Origin: Erpetoichthys calabaricus
Lineage: Eukaryota > Chordata > Cladistia > Polypteriformes > Polypteridae
Reading direction: 5' to 3'
DNA: 64,000 nt
NCBI RefSeq assembly: GCF_900747795.2
Contig: NC_041404.2
Location: 86,083,018 to 86,147,017 of the forward strand
Both the position numbers and the translations under genes were made by a program. A model generated the notes under the pieces. It made no database searches. It saw only the letters and a program-made list of their open reading frames with translations, and was not told where the DNA came from. Below are positions 1 through 13,400 of this stretch, in pieces; the stretch's first letter is position 1; every line of letters begins with the position of its first letter.

Positions 1-639
1 ATATTCTCATGTTTAAGGTCCCTGCGAGACGCTCCGTGGCCAATCTCTTTTAAGTGTCTTCCATGATCTTAACGTGAAGATCACATCTCGACGCCCTACT
101 GTTTCTCTGCAGGATTTTTTAATATAATATATAAAAAAATAATATTGATTATTGAGGTGGTCCAGCACAGGTTTCAGCTGCAGATGAATGATGACCTACT
201 TCCGTAATCACTGCTGCAGGAGGTGACACTTTTAAATGCATCAGACTATCCCAAGCCAAGCTCAACCACTTCCTGCTTCCCCTAGATATTTCTTTCCTTC
301 ATTCCCCCATTACATTGAACTTCTTAGACCATTTCGATTCTTATTCAAGCTGCTCAGATTCTTATAGGTATAGACAGTCAAAAAACCTATACACATAACT
401 ATGGTTAACTACGAGTCACACTCGGGCTGACATGTAATGATCAGCATTACATTTTTAAGCCCAAATAACTCTCAGGACAGTATTTTGCTGCCATCTCGTG
501 GATGCTGTAAAAAAATCATGAACATTTCGATGCGTTTTGCTACTCTAAGATATCTCATTATTATTCATGACTGGGGTGCAGCCTCCAACTATAAACACAA
601 TGGCCAGCGACAATCCGTAAAGGCAGTTTTAGCATAAAC

Positions 640-985
640 TGAAACTGAAGCATTGCTTAAATGGAGGGATAGTGATGACAATGTGACTTGATCATCAGAC
701 GTTGACACAGAAAGTGAAACTGATGCATTATACGGCACTGTACAACCAAACCACTGAATTCAACTATTACTGTTCATGTTGGGGGAAATGTGGCTGTCAC
801 TAAGTCCTCCACTGTGGTATCCTGCAACAACACAAGGAATGTGTTGATCGTGTGGATCAGGCACTGACATTCTACTGTCTCGTGTGCAAGCAACAGAAAA
901 AATGTAAGAAAAGTGTGCAAAGAAACACTCTTCTACTGCCTCAATTACAACATCTGACTGTGTGTTGAAGGACATGTACTAAATT
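640..985 (+). pseudogene. piggyBac-like transposase remnant
   Basis: Near 700 the + strand encodes SSDVDTESETDAL, like the acidic N-terminus of piggyBac transposases. At 835-890 it encodes KECVDRVDQALTFYC, resembling the late-domain motif GVDRVDQMLTYYS of PGBD4-like proteins. Everything between is missing, so this is at best a deeply deleted copy. Ends and target duplications were not identified. Confidence 0.4.
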
Positions 986-3130
986 AGTACGGCAATGAAC
1001 ACTAGATACTGTACTGTATATCTTTCATACTGTCTTCATGTGGAAGTTTTGGGACATACCTGTTTCTATTACACATTTTTTCTTGTTGAAAAGAAATTAA
1101 ACATCTTTGGCTCATTTTTTCTTGGGTAAACATAACGCCAAGGAGGTTAACAGTGCCTTTTAATTTGTACAGTAGGTTTTTCAAACGGCAATAATTTTTT
1201 TGCACAGTGGACAGAAGGGCTGACTATAAATCTAAGTCACTGCCAGAACTGCTCCTCCATTCCTCCTTTGCTTTCCCAGCTTCATCAGAGCCAGTTCTGG
1301 TCTTTTTAGTGTTTTCTGTACATTGATCTTGAATGCTATTAGTGTTTTGCTTCTTTATTTTCTGCTGCATGAAGTTTCTCCCCTCTAATGACATATCCAT
1401 CTGTGGTTTTGAGTTTTTAGCATCACATTGACACAAGTTGGTACTCCGTATAGTGTAGGTTTATTTTAAAGTTAGATGATTGGGATTGATGTACATTAGC
1501 CCTGAAGTGGTAGAAAATTACATAAAGGGGAATGGTGCTTGCACAAGACAAAGAGTAGCAGGACATTTCTGTGCTTGGAAAGGGTACAAATGCAAAATGT
1601 AAAAATAATGATTGGTGGAATTGACTTGTCCACTCTTAATGCAGTCACCCCCTGATGTAATGTGTGCTGTTTTGATACTGTTAACATATATTGAACAAAT
1701 AAACCTTTTGTTGTTTAATTCTCTTACCCTTAGATTTTGTGTATATGACTTCCTGCCCCTCTTGTCTTTTGCAAGTACTGTCTCCTAACTGCCTAAAGCT
1801 TACACTTCCTGGCTCACTACAGTATATAAAAGATTATTTAAAGTAGCATAAACCTTCAGGCTACAAAAAATATATATGAAGGAGATTTTTCATACCACAT
1901 GTTCAAGTGAGTTGGGTCATAACGTTCTAAACCATACTGAATATCAAACACATGCTGCATAGGTTAACTTGGCTCTGTGTGAGTCCGAGTGTAGCTGTAT
2001 CTGTGACTTCAGTGACAAACTAGTGTCCTGTGCATTGCTGGTACCTGCCTCCCACCCATAGATCTTCATGTAGGCCCCTGGTCTCCATGATGTTGTAATG
2101 GCTTGACAGAGACATGATTTTCCATAGAAGTGTCTTGCAGCAAATGAAGTTTCACATTACACTAGGAGCTGCTGACTTCTGGCTGTCTCAACAGTTGGAT
2201 CCCCCTAGATCTCCATTTTGACTCATGGTGTGCCTCTTTCTAGTTTAAACTAAACTGACAAGCTTGTTAATGGCTGTTCTGACAGTCCTGTGATAGGGAC
2301 AGTTACCTCTGAATCACAAGCTTTACTCATTGTACAGATTAAAAAGCAGAAAACACCCTTAGTAATAAAAAAAAAAAACAATCCCTTCGTGGTAACCAAA
2401 AGCAGGATAGAACAAATGTGAGAAATTAAAGAAACTTTATTTGATTCACGCTACAAAGCAAGTAGACACATTGCAGCAGAAGGACGCCAAAATCATCAGC
2501 AATACAAAATCGCCTCCTGTGTTCACAAGCCTTTGTACATTGAGAGTGGAGAAACCACAGCAAGCAGGCAGTTACTCTGCAATAGTTTTATGCCTAGATC
2601 TTCATTGCAAATAATAATAACATTTCACATCATCTTTAATCTTAGATTTGCCTTTGCACTTTCCTCAAAGAACTCTTGTTCAGAGGTAACATGATGGTAA
2701 AATGCAAAACGTAATTTAACAGAACGTGCAGGAGCAGTAAGCAGAACATTCCCATTACTATATTTTTTCAGTATTGGCGCTGGCTTCATTTATACCCATT
2801 TATCTGTCTAAGTGAACAATTTTGAATTTTGTTTCAATTTTCTGTGATGTCGTCAATTAAAAAAAAAAAAACCCAAAGTGCTTATATCATTTAGCACTTA
2901 TAAAGAATTGGTGTGTGCACCCAAAAACTTAATCTTTATTTTTTCTTATATATTTATTGATTTTTAAGGTTTGCAATGAGTGAATTAAATTAAAAATTAG
3001 TATTGACATTCAGCACTACATGCTAAATAAATAAGATCAGATATCACTTCCCATACCCATCAAGGGATTGAAGAACAAAAAAGATTTAATATGAAGTAAT
3101 AGCTCAATAATACTGAAATATTCAAAGGCT
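986..3130. other. Unassigned AT-rich sequence
   Basis: No exon, RNA gene or recognisable repeat was found in this stretch. It has A-rich runs near 2370 and 2860. It could be intron of dnaaf3 or sequence between genes. Confidence 0.3.
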
Positions 3131-3159
3131 GATTATGGTTGAGGACAGCAGTAATAAAT

Positions 3160-3250
3160 GCTGGGTGACACAGTGGTTAGTGCAGCTCTTTTACAGATCC
3201 AGCATTCCAATGTTAAATCCCACACCTGGGTGTTGTCTTTGTGGCACCGT
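3160..3250 (+). repeat. tRNA-derived SINE head fragment
   Basis: GGGTGACACAGTGGTTAGTG and the following AAATCCCACACCTGGGTG resemble the A-box and B-box parts of a tRNA-derived SINE. The 3' tail is missing. Confidence 0.45.
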
Positions 3251-4335
3251 AAGATTTTTAATCAATAAGACGGCTACCCAGGAAGATGCCATAATAGTGT
3301 GGGATTTGAAAAAGGAATTTTACCTGGTTATTTAATGATCACTTTTGCTTTCGGCAATACAGGCCATTAATCCAGTAGTTTGGCAAGGCTCCTAGTTAAT
3401 TTACCTTACCTTTCTCTGTCATAGGAGACAGTTCTCTGACCTTTAGACTTGTATCAAGGTAACTGAGGCACACTCGTTTTAAGAAACAGAATAATACAAT
3501 TTATTGATAGACATAAAGAGTATAGATATGATAACTACATATACTCTGTATATTGACATATAAGACAGAATACAGACAGACAAGACAGGCAAACGTAACA
3601 TATAGGCTGTCTGTTTACTGGTATTTAAAGTTCTACTTTATCTTGGCACAGATAAATAGTTTTACAATACTAAGTCTTTATGGATGATATTCAATTTTAT
3701 CTTTCTCTCTGCTGCTTGATCTTTGTCAGTGTTGTGCTGCTGCTTCCTCAGTTCGCGTTCTGCTGTCTTTTATCACTTCATAGGGGAAGGCATTACTCAT
3801 TCTGGCCCAGGACTTTAGATGATGAAGTTCCCTTCTTGAAGTCATGGCTTCTCAGCCTAGTCAGACTACTGGAACACAGTTTTAACTTGACAGTCTGGTT
3901 CTCCGCTTCTGGTCTACAAAGATAAGAGTTCGTTGAATTCAGATATCCAAGCAAGAGCAGCTCGTATCTTTTAGGTTCAGAAATTAGGATTCAAATGTTT
4001 TCGGTCATTTTGGAGAGATCCTCCTCCCTGAGAGAATCCCCAAACTTCTCTCAACTTGACAATCTCTTGTCTGTTTTCTTCTTCTCACCCCCTTTGAGAG
4101 ATGGGGTGCATGTGGGTTTAAAGAAGAGTTGAACCTTCTCCTCTCTGGATTAAAGTTCCGTCCAGTTACAAAATCAGTGTCTTTTAATAGGCGCATTCTT
4201 CTGTCCATCCGAGTTTTCATTCCTTGATTTATAGGTTTTTGTCCTTGCTTAAAACCATTTCACACCTTCTTGCTTGAGAGATCTGCGGGGGTGGGGGGGG
4301 GGGGGGTGTTTTGGTATTTGTTTTTTCTTCCTACA

Positions 4336-5887
4336 TAGGGATGGGAATTGATAAGATTTTCACGATTCCATTTTCGATTCTGTTTAACAATTCGATTCTT
4401 TATCGATTCTCTTATCGATTCTTATTTTTAAAAAAGGAGAACACACAGGTCGATTAACTTAGAACTTTGTTTTATATCTTATCTTTGAACAAGATAAAAA
4501 TTTAGGAGTAGCATGACCTTACAAACCCAACAGTGAGATCTTAAGAGATCCACAGCCTACAGCTCCTCGATGGGGTGCCACGGGGTCCCCAGAAAAAAAT
4601 GTGTAAATGTAAAATAATAATAAAATAAATATTCTTCTGTAGCAATAACAAAGTATAACATAAATTATTCGGTGGCAATTACACAAGAATGTCCAGTAAC
4701 ATTTACACTCTCCTTTTTAAAAGTATATATGAGCTGAGCACTCAAAAATAAAACTACATCAGCCAGCAACAAATACAATCAACTCAAGTCCAATGGAACT
4801 GTGCACTGTGCAATTCTGCAACCATCAACTATTTTGACAGCTACATCCATGTTGGCCGCATTATCAACAGTGGCTGCCACAACCTTGTCTTTGATACCAT
4901 ACTCCTCCAAGATCTCATCAGTCTCCTCTGCTACAGCTGTCTCTGTCTGTGCCTGGTACACTGGTTTGGTTTTGAGGACTTTTTCTTGAGCCTGGCCATT
5001 CCTGACATAATGCAGCGTTACTGTGAGGTAATGATCTTGACTAAAACTTGCCCATCCATCTGCAGTGACGGCTGCCTTCAACACGTTTCAGCTCAGAAAT
5101 GGAAACGGATTAAACATCTGGTAAGAGGAGAACACGCAAATTTGACATTCCCTGACTTAGCCTACAATTAAACACATTCACTTACCGAAAATCGGGGGCA
5201 TCTACTGTGGCAAATGGGTGCAAGCCTTTTACCACAAACTTAGTCACTGCTCGGTGGCATTCGTCTGTCCTGGCCTGTGTCATTTTACTTTTCCCCGCCT
5301 CTGTGAAAGGAGAAGCTACCGGTAGACTGCAGCGAGAACTGCCAGCATCTGAGACAGCCAGTCTCTGTCTGTCTCTCTTGTCATGGTCATCTAAATACAA
5401 TGCACAGTAATAGCAGGTTTTGCAATAAGGCAAATCGCGCTAACATAATATGCAATGTTAGTTGATTGGTTACCTGCCGTATTAACTGGAGAGGACCTGC
5501 AAACGTTACCACTGCTGCTGGGTCGAGATTCACTAGTCCGGAGCAGATCAAAAACACAACATTCATTTAAGGTTATCGCGTGTTTTGTGTGCAAATGCTT
5601 TTGCATATTCGTAGTGTTTCCTCCCTTTGATGAAATATCTACTTTGCAAGTATTGCAAGTTGCCCTGTTGTCATCCTTTCTCGTAAAGTATAACCAAACT
5701 TTTGAGCATTTGTGCCGCTTAGGCGCCATGTTTCCTGCTGGGTAAATGACGCTACGCAACGCGGTGACGTCATTCGAGGGGACTGGAATCGATAGGGGAA
5801 TCGTTTGCAAAAATGGCAAACAATTCCAAGGAATTGAAACAGTGGGAACCGGTTCTCAACAGAACCGGTTTTCGATTCCCATCCCTA
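4336..5887 (-). mobile_element. ZBED-type hAT transposon, internally/C-terminally deleted
   Basis: Terminal inverted repeats read tagggatgggaat on both ends, and the flanks carry a perfect 8-bp target duplication, ttcctaca, at 4328-4335 and 5888-5895. On the - strand, 5735-5560 encodes a BED zinc finger (W-x-F, CNTC, then HLHTKH). Next, 5433-5182 encodes ECHRAVTKFVVKGLHPFATV and 5084-4779 encodes AAVTADGWASFSQDHYLTVT and a VDNAAN motif, all typical of ZBED/hAT transposases. The rest of the catalytic domain is absent, so a 1.55-kb copy cannot be autonomous. A possible spliced intron separates the finger from the catalytic part. Confidence 0.92.
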
Positions 5888-5959
5888 TTCCTACACCCCC
5901 TGAGACATGTGCATAAGATATATCAGTGATTGTAAATTGTTCTGTGTGAGGATGGATGA

Positions 5960-6080
5960 GAGTCTGTGTTAGTGGGCCTGTAATGGTTTGGTGCCTTGTT
6001 TAGGATTGTCTTTGGCCTGGTGCTGCTGGGACAAGATCAGGCTCCCCTGTGACCATGAATTGGGTTAAGTAGATTTGACA
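5960..6080 (+). repeat. Old SINE 3' tail
   Basis: The stretch resembles the SINE tail found elsewhere in the window (GCCTGGTGCTGCTGG, then CCCCTGTGACCATGAATTGG) but is more diverged. A younger SINE copy was inserted at its end. Confidence 0.55.
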
Positions 6081-6098
6081 ATTGTATTTCTTCATAAA

Positions 6099-6224
6099 CT
6101 GCAGTGGGTTGGCACCCTGCCCAGGATTGGTTCCTGCCTTGTGCCCTGTGTTGGCTGGGATTGGCTCCAGCAGACCCCCGTGACCCTGTGTTCGGATTCA
6201 GCGGGTTGGAAAATGGATGGATGG
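6099..6224 (+). mobile_element. 5'-truncated SINE with 13-bp target duplication
   Basis: The copy holds the conserved 3' tail (CCCTGTGTTGGCTGGGATTG, CAGCAGACCCCCGTGACC, AGCGGGTTGGAAAATGG, ATGG repeats). It is flanked by the perfect 13-bp duplication atttcttcataaa at 6086-6098 and 6225-6237, so it moved by LINE-type retrotransposition. Confidence 0.9.
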
Positions 6225-6754
6225 ATTTCTTCATAAATAACTGTCAAATTCTTTTCCTCATAATCTACTATTCTATACTGTAATAAAGTGCTAAGTTGTC
6301 CTGTTCCTCATGGCAATCTGATTGGTCAGTTTGACTTTGATGACGCACTTCCTCTTTCGATCACAAGTGTGAGACACACAAGGAGGAGTAAAGGTATAGG
6401 AGCAAGGCTGTCAGCCGTCTTCAAAGACCAGGATTATAAAATGGACACAAGGAGAGAAAGGTGCCTCAAAAATAATGACAGAGTCTGAGGAGCAGAATTT
6501 ACAGAAACGTTCTTGAGAGAGAGAGAGCGCCGGTCAAGAAAGGTTCAGACACAGAAGGATACCGATTAAAGGTGCTAAAGGTACACGTAGGGCAAGAGAC
6601 AAAACTATTTAAAAATATTTACTATTGCCTGTCTTCAACAGGTAGCTTGGTTAAAAAATAATAAATTGGTCATTTCAACTAATAGTAGCCATTTGCAACA
6701 TTGGTAATGTCTTGGCTATATGTTTAAATGAATATGATGATACATTAAGGTTTA

Positions 6755-7035
6755 AGGTTTCTTTATTTAGTCATGTTTACACAAGAAAACATGAAATTTG
6801 GATTTTCAGTTGCATCTAATAACAGACAGAATGAAATAAAACAGTCAAATAGAAACAAGAAAGGTTAAGGTAAGGCGGTTAGATAATATATATTTACACC
6901 AAAAAAAAAAAGGTTGCAGGATATATATCAGCAACCTCTTTAATCATTATCTCCGATATTTCTTATTGAAAAGTCGTATGGCACTAGGAAGAAAGGAGTT
7001 TCTGGAGCGATTTGTGTACATTGACTTAAAGGTAT
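6755..7035 (-). mobile_element. 3' end of a LINE (ORF2 C-terminus and tail)
   Basis: On the - strand the sequence encodes YTNRSRNSFLPSAIRLFNKK, a C-terminal block typical of L2/Rex-like LINE ORF2 proteins. It is followed by a 3' UTR that ends near AAATTTCATGTTTTC and AATAAAG. It is 5' truncated and lies about 310 bp before dnaaf3 exon A. Confidence 0.6.
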
Positions 7036-7345
7036 TAATTTCTATTTAAAAGCTGTAAACCTTTCTGGATGATTCCAAATGTTTGAACATGTGTATATAA
7101 TTTTAGTGTACATAAACCTGTCAGAAAATTGATTAAAGTTCTTCCAACCAAACATGATACCATTCTTTGACTATACCATTTTTTTCCAGTCCCATCTCCA
7201 TTCTGAAACGTGTGGACTTCATCATTCACTTTACTAAATGAGTAAAGTGTATCTATCTCCTGCTGTTATCCATTTTCCCAGCCCATTTCCCCTCACTTCC
7301 CACCAGCACTTAAGTCCAGTGCTGATTGCTGTTCTTCCTCAACAG

Positions 7346-7468
7346 GCCCAAATGGTGAGCAAACCTGAGTACATGAGGTGGCGAGAGACTGGCGTGGCAT
7401 TTGAGCTGCGGGAAGGTCTGTATGACACTGCTAACAGGAGCTTGGCTTCAGGGCTGCTTCTCAAACGT
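7346..7468 (+). CDS. dnaaf3: dnaaf3 exon A (first visible)
   Basis: This exon has 41 codons, phase 0 at both ends. The acceptor is a pyrimidine-rich tract ending CTCAACAG and the donor is CGT|GTAAGT. It encodes [16 protein letters not shown] and continues through AFELREG to a LASG block, which aligns with the human segment before the RGYWGDI block. The ATG inside it is not a start: the preceding codons are conserved and a good acceptor precedes them. Confidence 0.92.
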
Positions 7469-10400
7469 GTAAGTCTGTAGTTTGGGCTTTTTTTTTTTAA
7501 TCTGAGGTGTTTCTCTCTTGTATATGTTTTAAAATTATTCTTTATATCCTCTTTCTGCCTTACAGGGATTGAGAATTGTTATTCTCTGTCTAATGTAGTG
7601 TTGTTATATCTTAAGGAAACGGTTTTATTCCTGCCATCCTAGGCATTTAACTTGCCTGTGTGCCAGTTATTTAAAACTGTAAAGTTACAATGGTGTTCAA
7701 AACAGAAAAGCACTAAGTACAATAAAGGATGTTTATTTGATTTTTCCTACAGAGTGGTGAGCGTGTGCCAGTCAGAGGCTACTGGGGTGACATTGTTAGC
7801 AGCCCATACATATCCTTCGGCATTGAAACAGATAATGAGAATCTCAAAAAAACAGCCAATGGACTTCCCACCAAGGTAGGCCCTATGACAGTCACTCTAA
7901 CAAATGGTGACGGCTGCTATATTGGCTATTGGATTGGTGTTTTGGCTTCTATTGATTAACTCTTGGTTTGATTTTGTTGGACTCCTGTCTTGTTACAATC
8001 TTTTGTTTAATTTTTTTCATTTCAACTTATTCATTTTTATATAGTTTGAGTCTTTGGTTAACATGTTGAAATTTAATAAATGGTGTTATGTATTCTCTCA
8101 TTTATAGCTTGGGATTTTCAAATGTAAAATAATAACGATAAAAGGAAACCAAAAATGCCAGCCACATTGACTGATGCCTTTCTTCCGTTGCATTCACTTG
8201 ACATTTCTAATGATTAATAACGTTGGTACCCCTCAGCTTCCCATCCAGAATGAGTTTCTGTTGTCTGTTAGATTCTGAATCCTGTGGTCCTGGATTTGGA
8301 TTAGGTGTCTTCAGAAACTGGGATGGTGGATGGTTGGGTGACTGGTGAGCACCACACTTTTTCGATAAATATACAGTATATATTTTTAAAACTTAATCCA
8401 CATATTATTTTTGGATTGTACTTCGTTTTAATGATATTTATTTTTTTATCATTATGACCAAGACCTCATCATATCACCATTTTAGGACACAATTTCTTCA
8501 CTAGAGACTTCAGTTCATGCAAGAATTCCTGGCCACGGCTATATCGTTTACCTGCTGTGTGAATGCTTGCTGCCATGCGACTGAGTTTGACAAGGATGTT
8601 TAAGTTGGTGATGCATTATGCAGAGGATCATCGCTTTGATTGAACATCCTAGCTTGTAGATAACTTCAAAACTTGCATTTCTCCCGTTAAATTTTGGGTT
8701 AGGAATTAAACAAATACTAGTTTGGCTTTTTGGCTTTTGTTTTGTTCCTTGGTTTCTGAATTAGTCTTGTCCCTTGGTTTAGTTCTCCATTCTCCCTGAC
8801 TTTACTGAACCTTTGCCAGTCCCTTGACCATGAGGGTCTCTCCTCCCAAGTAAAACGGTTTTATTTTCTAATGTAAACCTTCATAAAATTACTCGTGCTC
8901 CGGCTGTCCATCGGTCTGTTCACAGCACATGCCTATCTCCCTTTCCTTGCTTTTGACTGGTCCCATTTGGGTCAATTTATAAATACTGTTGGGAAGCCCA
9001 CCGGTCTAGTTTTACAGGTGGGCCTGCCTTTTGGCAGTGTATTCCCCAGGTTGACTGAGGTCAACACAACGGCGCATTATTTGTGACTTGCTATTTCAGA
9101 CTGCCCAGGATGTTTCACTATACAACCTGCAGACAATTTTAAAAGACCTTGTGCCAAAAAAAGATGCAGAAGAGTCCGAGCCCTCAGTGATTGGAGAAGA
9201 AGCAACCCAGGGGGATGGAGAAGGAAGTGCAGCAGCACTTGATCCAGAGAATCATTGTAAGTCCTCGTGTGTCACCCAAAGAAGTCTTGAAGGAATACTC
9301 CACAAAGTAATGATATTTTTTATCTGCTACTTACCCCATGTGTTTTGTAGAGACGACAGAGAAACGTGCAATCTCAAGTTAATTCATGATAAAATATAAG
9401 CCAATGGTGATCCAGCTGTGCAGTGTTAAACAATATGAAAAATGTCGATTTTAATAAAAAAAAATAAAAAAAAAAAAATAATGAATTTTTTGCTAAAATA
9501 TTGTTAAATAGATACTTTCTGAAAAATCTGTATGCATCATATACAGGAGACACATTTCCCATAATGCCTAGTGTGTTTCCTGTTTATGATACGAGACGAT
9601 TTTTACCAGAAGTATCTATTTAACAATATTTTAGCAAAAAATCCATGTTCTGAGTAAACAACTGGATAACTGACATGTGGATTATGCAACACAATTAATG
9701 TTCAGATTTTTTTTTCCATGGAATTTCTTTCATGTCATTTGCTGTTGTACAGCATTGAGCACTATCAGCTTCTGTTATATCCCAGACATTTTACGTAAAT
9801 TCTTCATGAAAACTTGAGATAAAAAATCTTTCTCAATCCTCACTACAAAGCACATAGGCGAAATGATTTTAATAATTTTTGGGTGGAGTACTTCCTCACC
9901 TCCTAGCATTACTGTTCAATGATACTTCCACTTTAATAAAAGGGTAAGTGTCTGCGTGTTGGTCCTTATGTCTGTCCGGATGCATTTCTAGTAACATTTT
10001 TTGTAATAAAATACATTGCATTTGTCCTTACACCAAACGGCTCATCACAATTGTTTGTAGTGATGCATGTTATTACTGCAAATGCTTTTGATGTGCCATC
10101 TATTGGAATGACAAGTGCCATGCATTTTATTACTACATGCATTACAAAATAAATTCCAACAAATGGTGCACTGCAGAAGTCAACTCTGAGGTCTGCATTG
10201 ATTTGCTTAGATTCAACTCTTCTTAGATGGGTAGCACAGCAAGTATGTAATAATTTGTAATGCTATCATGATTATAATGCTATCATTATCATAAAGAAGT
10301 AAGAGAAGCAATTTATGAACATGTAACTAAAAAAATTAATTACTGAAAGCTCTTATGCTTCAACATAAAATTAATTTGTATAAAGTTACACATATTTTTC

Positions 10401-13400
10401 CTAAAAACTTTTAATGGACTTGGCAGATTCAGAAATAAATGGACAGTGATATATTAAACTTTGTAAACTTTTTGTATTAGTGTTCTGTAATAAACAACAG
10501 GCCATCTCGGGTCCCTGCCTTGCTCTTGCTGATGTTGGGTGATTCAGTAAGGAGCAACCTACTGCATAGTGACAGTACACACTACATTACCCAGAGAATG
10601 ATGGCTAAAAGTACAGTAACAAATTCTGTGCTGTTTAAAGTAAACAAGAAGTCCAGTTGAATTTTTTTTTTTTTTTTAATAGCATCTTCACTGCAGTCTC
10701 AATTTTCCATCCATTTTCTTCCTTTAAACTGTCTTGACAAACTGGCTGAGAAGAATTGCTACAATCAGCTCTTTGACATCATGTACTTCTCTTGCAGGTA
10801 TGTTATTTTCACGGGATTGACCTAAAACATGTACAAGTTGTGCCAGGGCTTGGTGGTCCTCTGCGTTGTTATGTAGTGATTTCATGCCAAGTGTAGTAAA
10901 GAACAGACTCTTGGATAAAGAATCGTTTGTTTATTTTTTTGGTGGTCCCCATTGATATCCTGTTAGAAACGCAACCTTCTTGTTAGTGTCTTGGCAGTGG
11001 GCAGTTGGCATGCTGGGAAGAAATGTACTGTAGTTATTAGACTGGTAACCAAATTGGCTGATGTTCACAGATGAGGGATGAGGGTGTAACAGGCCCAGTA
11101 TGAGCCACCTAACCTGAGAGTTGTGCCAGGGCTTGGGAAAATGTATCTGTATGAGGACAATGCAAAAAGCCCCTCCATCTAAAGCATGGTTGCTATCAGT
11201 GGGCTCTACACGAGGACTGGAAGGACAGAGAAATGGCAGGTTTACATCCTAGCTTGGTAGTGAACAGACTCTGGCTGACATGGGAAGCTGTTACAGTGTC
11301 TACATGTCCGCCTCTGCTCCTGGAGACTGCAACAGTCAGGTGATGTCTGAATTAAGCTTTTCTCTTGGTGGCGTGTGTGTGTGTGTTGGGTGTGTGTGTG
11401 TGTGTGTGTGTGGTGGAGCTGCCACTTCATGCTTCTTTAATTGATAATCATTTCAGTACCAATTAAATTAAATTAATCATCTAATGACTATTGTTAAGTA
11501 CAGAAGATGTCATTTGTTATATGATTGCCTCTACCCTTCCTGGATTTGGACTTGGTGGCATGCATATTATGTCAGGCTCCTATTTCACACCGTTAGTTAC
11601 AGAGAGTCACTCTGAGCTTACAGCAGCGGTTCACAAACTGTGGGGAAGTAACAAAAAAGGGGGCGTAAACGTTGCCATATGTGGCGTAATTTCGCTATTC
11701 GCAGGGAAATTTTAAACTTGTAGAAGTGTATCGGCAGCAAAAAATATAGGAATAAATTTTGTTAGGGTTTCAAAAAACCATTATGGGGGCGCGATTAAAA
11801 CTGTTATGAAAACTTGGGTCGCAAATACTTAAAGGTTGAAAAACGCTGGCTTATAACAATGAAAAAAAAAAACAACTCTCCGCCTTTGCTTTGTGACTGT
11901 AGAACAGCACTCTGCACATCACATCCATATATCTCATAGTGTCTTCTAGTCTTTCTCTTTTCATGTATTCATTTTTGGAAGGCAGGTATTTCACCTTTGA
12001 AGTCGTGGGGGACCAGAGGTTAGCTCTGCAGTAGTTGGTAGGTCCCAATTCTAGACCAGTTGTCAATCCATCACCAAGCACAATCGCTTGCACCAGGCTG
12101 ATTTAGAGTCTGCCATGTTGATGATCGGTGTTGGGTGTAATGCATTAAAAGTGAAGCACATTTATGCAGTCACATTACTTACTTTTTAAAGTAACACAGT
12201 AAATAACCTAATGCTCTACTTATTTTATTAAAAGTTAAAAACAAAACAGTTACGGAACCTTATTGTCAGTCATTCCAAAAAGAAATGAATAAAATGTCAG
12301 CATTATTTTGCAAAAGTAGTGTGTTTTTATCGTGAAGACGTTGCCTGCTACACATGTGAACTCCAGCTGCCTAGTGACAGCTAGTGAGGAAGAGTTAAAA
12401 CACATGCATAGAACACAATCAAATGACAAGAACTGAACAGACAATATGGGTATACATTTAACCCTGCATGTGCTGAGGGTTAGAGTTAATCTGCACAGTT
12501 TAAAAGCCACAGGAGTCCATGATTATCCTGGTGAAAGGCAGGAAGTAAGCATTGTGGATGGTCCATTGACACTTTGCAGGTTTTAATCGTACAGTTAAGC
12601 AGAAAAGAGTGTGCTGCATGCAAACCATTAACAGAAACCTATTAATAAAATGCCGCAGATCTTCAGGGGCTCGCATTGGAGATTGAAAAACAGGATGCAT
12701 GTTATTTATTTGATAGCATATGAAGGACTAAACATATTTATAAAACACAAAAAATGATCAATTTTGGATGTTTTTCTTGTATATGGGCTTCAGATTCAAT
12801 AACAAATAAGTTTTCATACAAAAGAAAAAAGTAATGCAAAAGTGATGCATTGTTTGTAACACATTATACTTTATAATAACTATAACATATTTAGTTACTT
12901 TTTTTTGTAAGTAGCAAGTGATGCAGTTAAACTACTTTTAAAAGTAACATTCCAGGACACTGTTGATCATTAGTAGGCATGCTGTCACATTGGGGTGGCT
13001 CGATTTAGTCTGTGTGAAGACCCGACTTCTTGAGTCTGGGTAGAGCTGCTCATATGACCGAGGTAAATGCTCCCAACAGAGCACTTACTCACAGTATTGT
13101 CCATTCATGCAGTCGAGGCTTCTCTGCATAGAGAGGGTTCACAGAATGTCTGTAGAGTCCTCTAAGGGTGGCCAATCCTCACCTAGTGTTTTATAAGTAA
13201 GAATGGCTGGAACCAGTCACAGCATCCAAGTTTATAAATGTCTTACCATTGTGTACTAAGAAGAATGTATCATGAGGCAATAGACTAAGAGTGACAGGTC
13301 TAGAGGGAAAGCATTAGTGTGAAGTTTGAGGTACACAAGTGGGTGGGTCACCCCAACTGAAATACAGGCACCCAACTCTGTATAGCCGGGTTGGTGGAAC

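Noticed and set aside
1-7345. 5' exons of dnaaf3
   Set aside because: No conserved block preceding exon A (for example the DWDLxMKL motif) was seen on the + strand.
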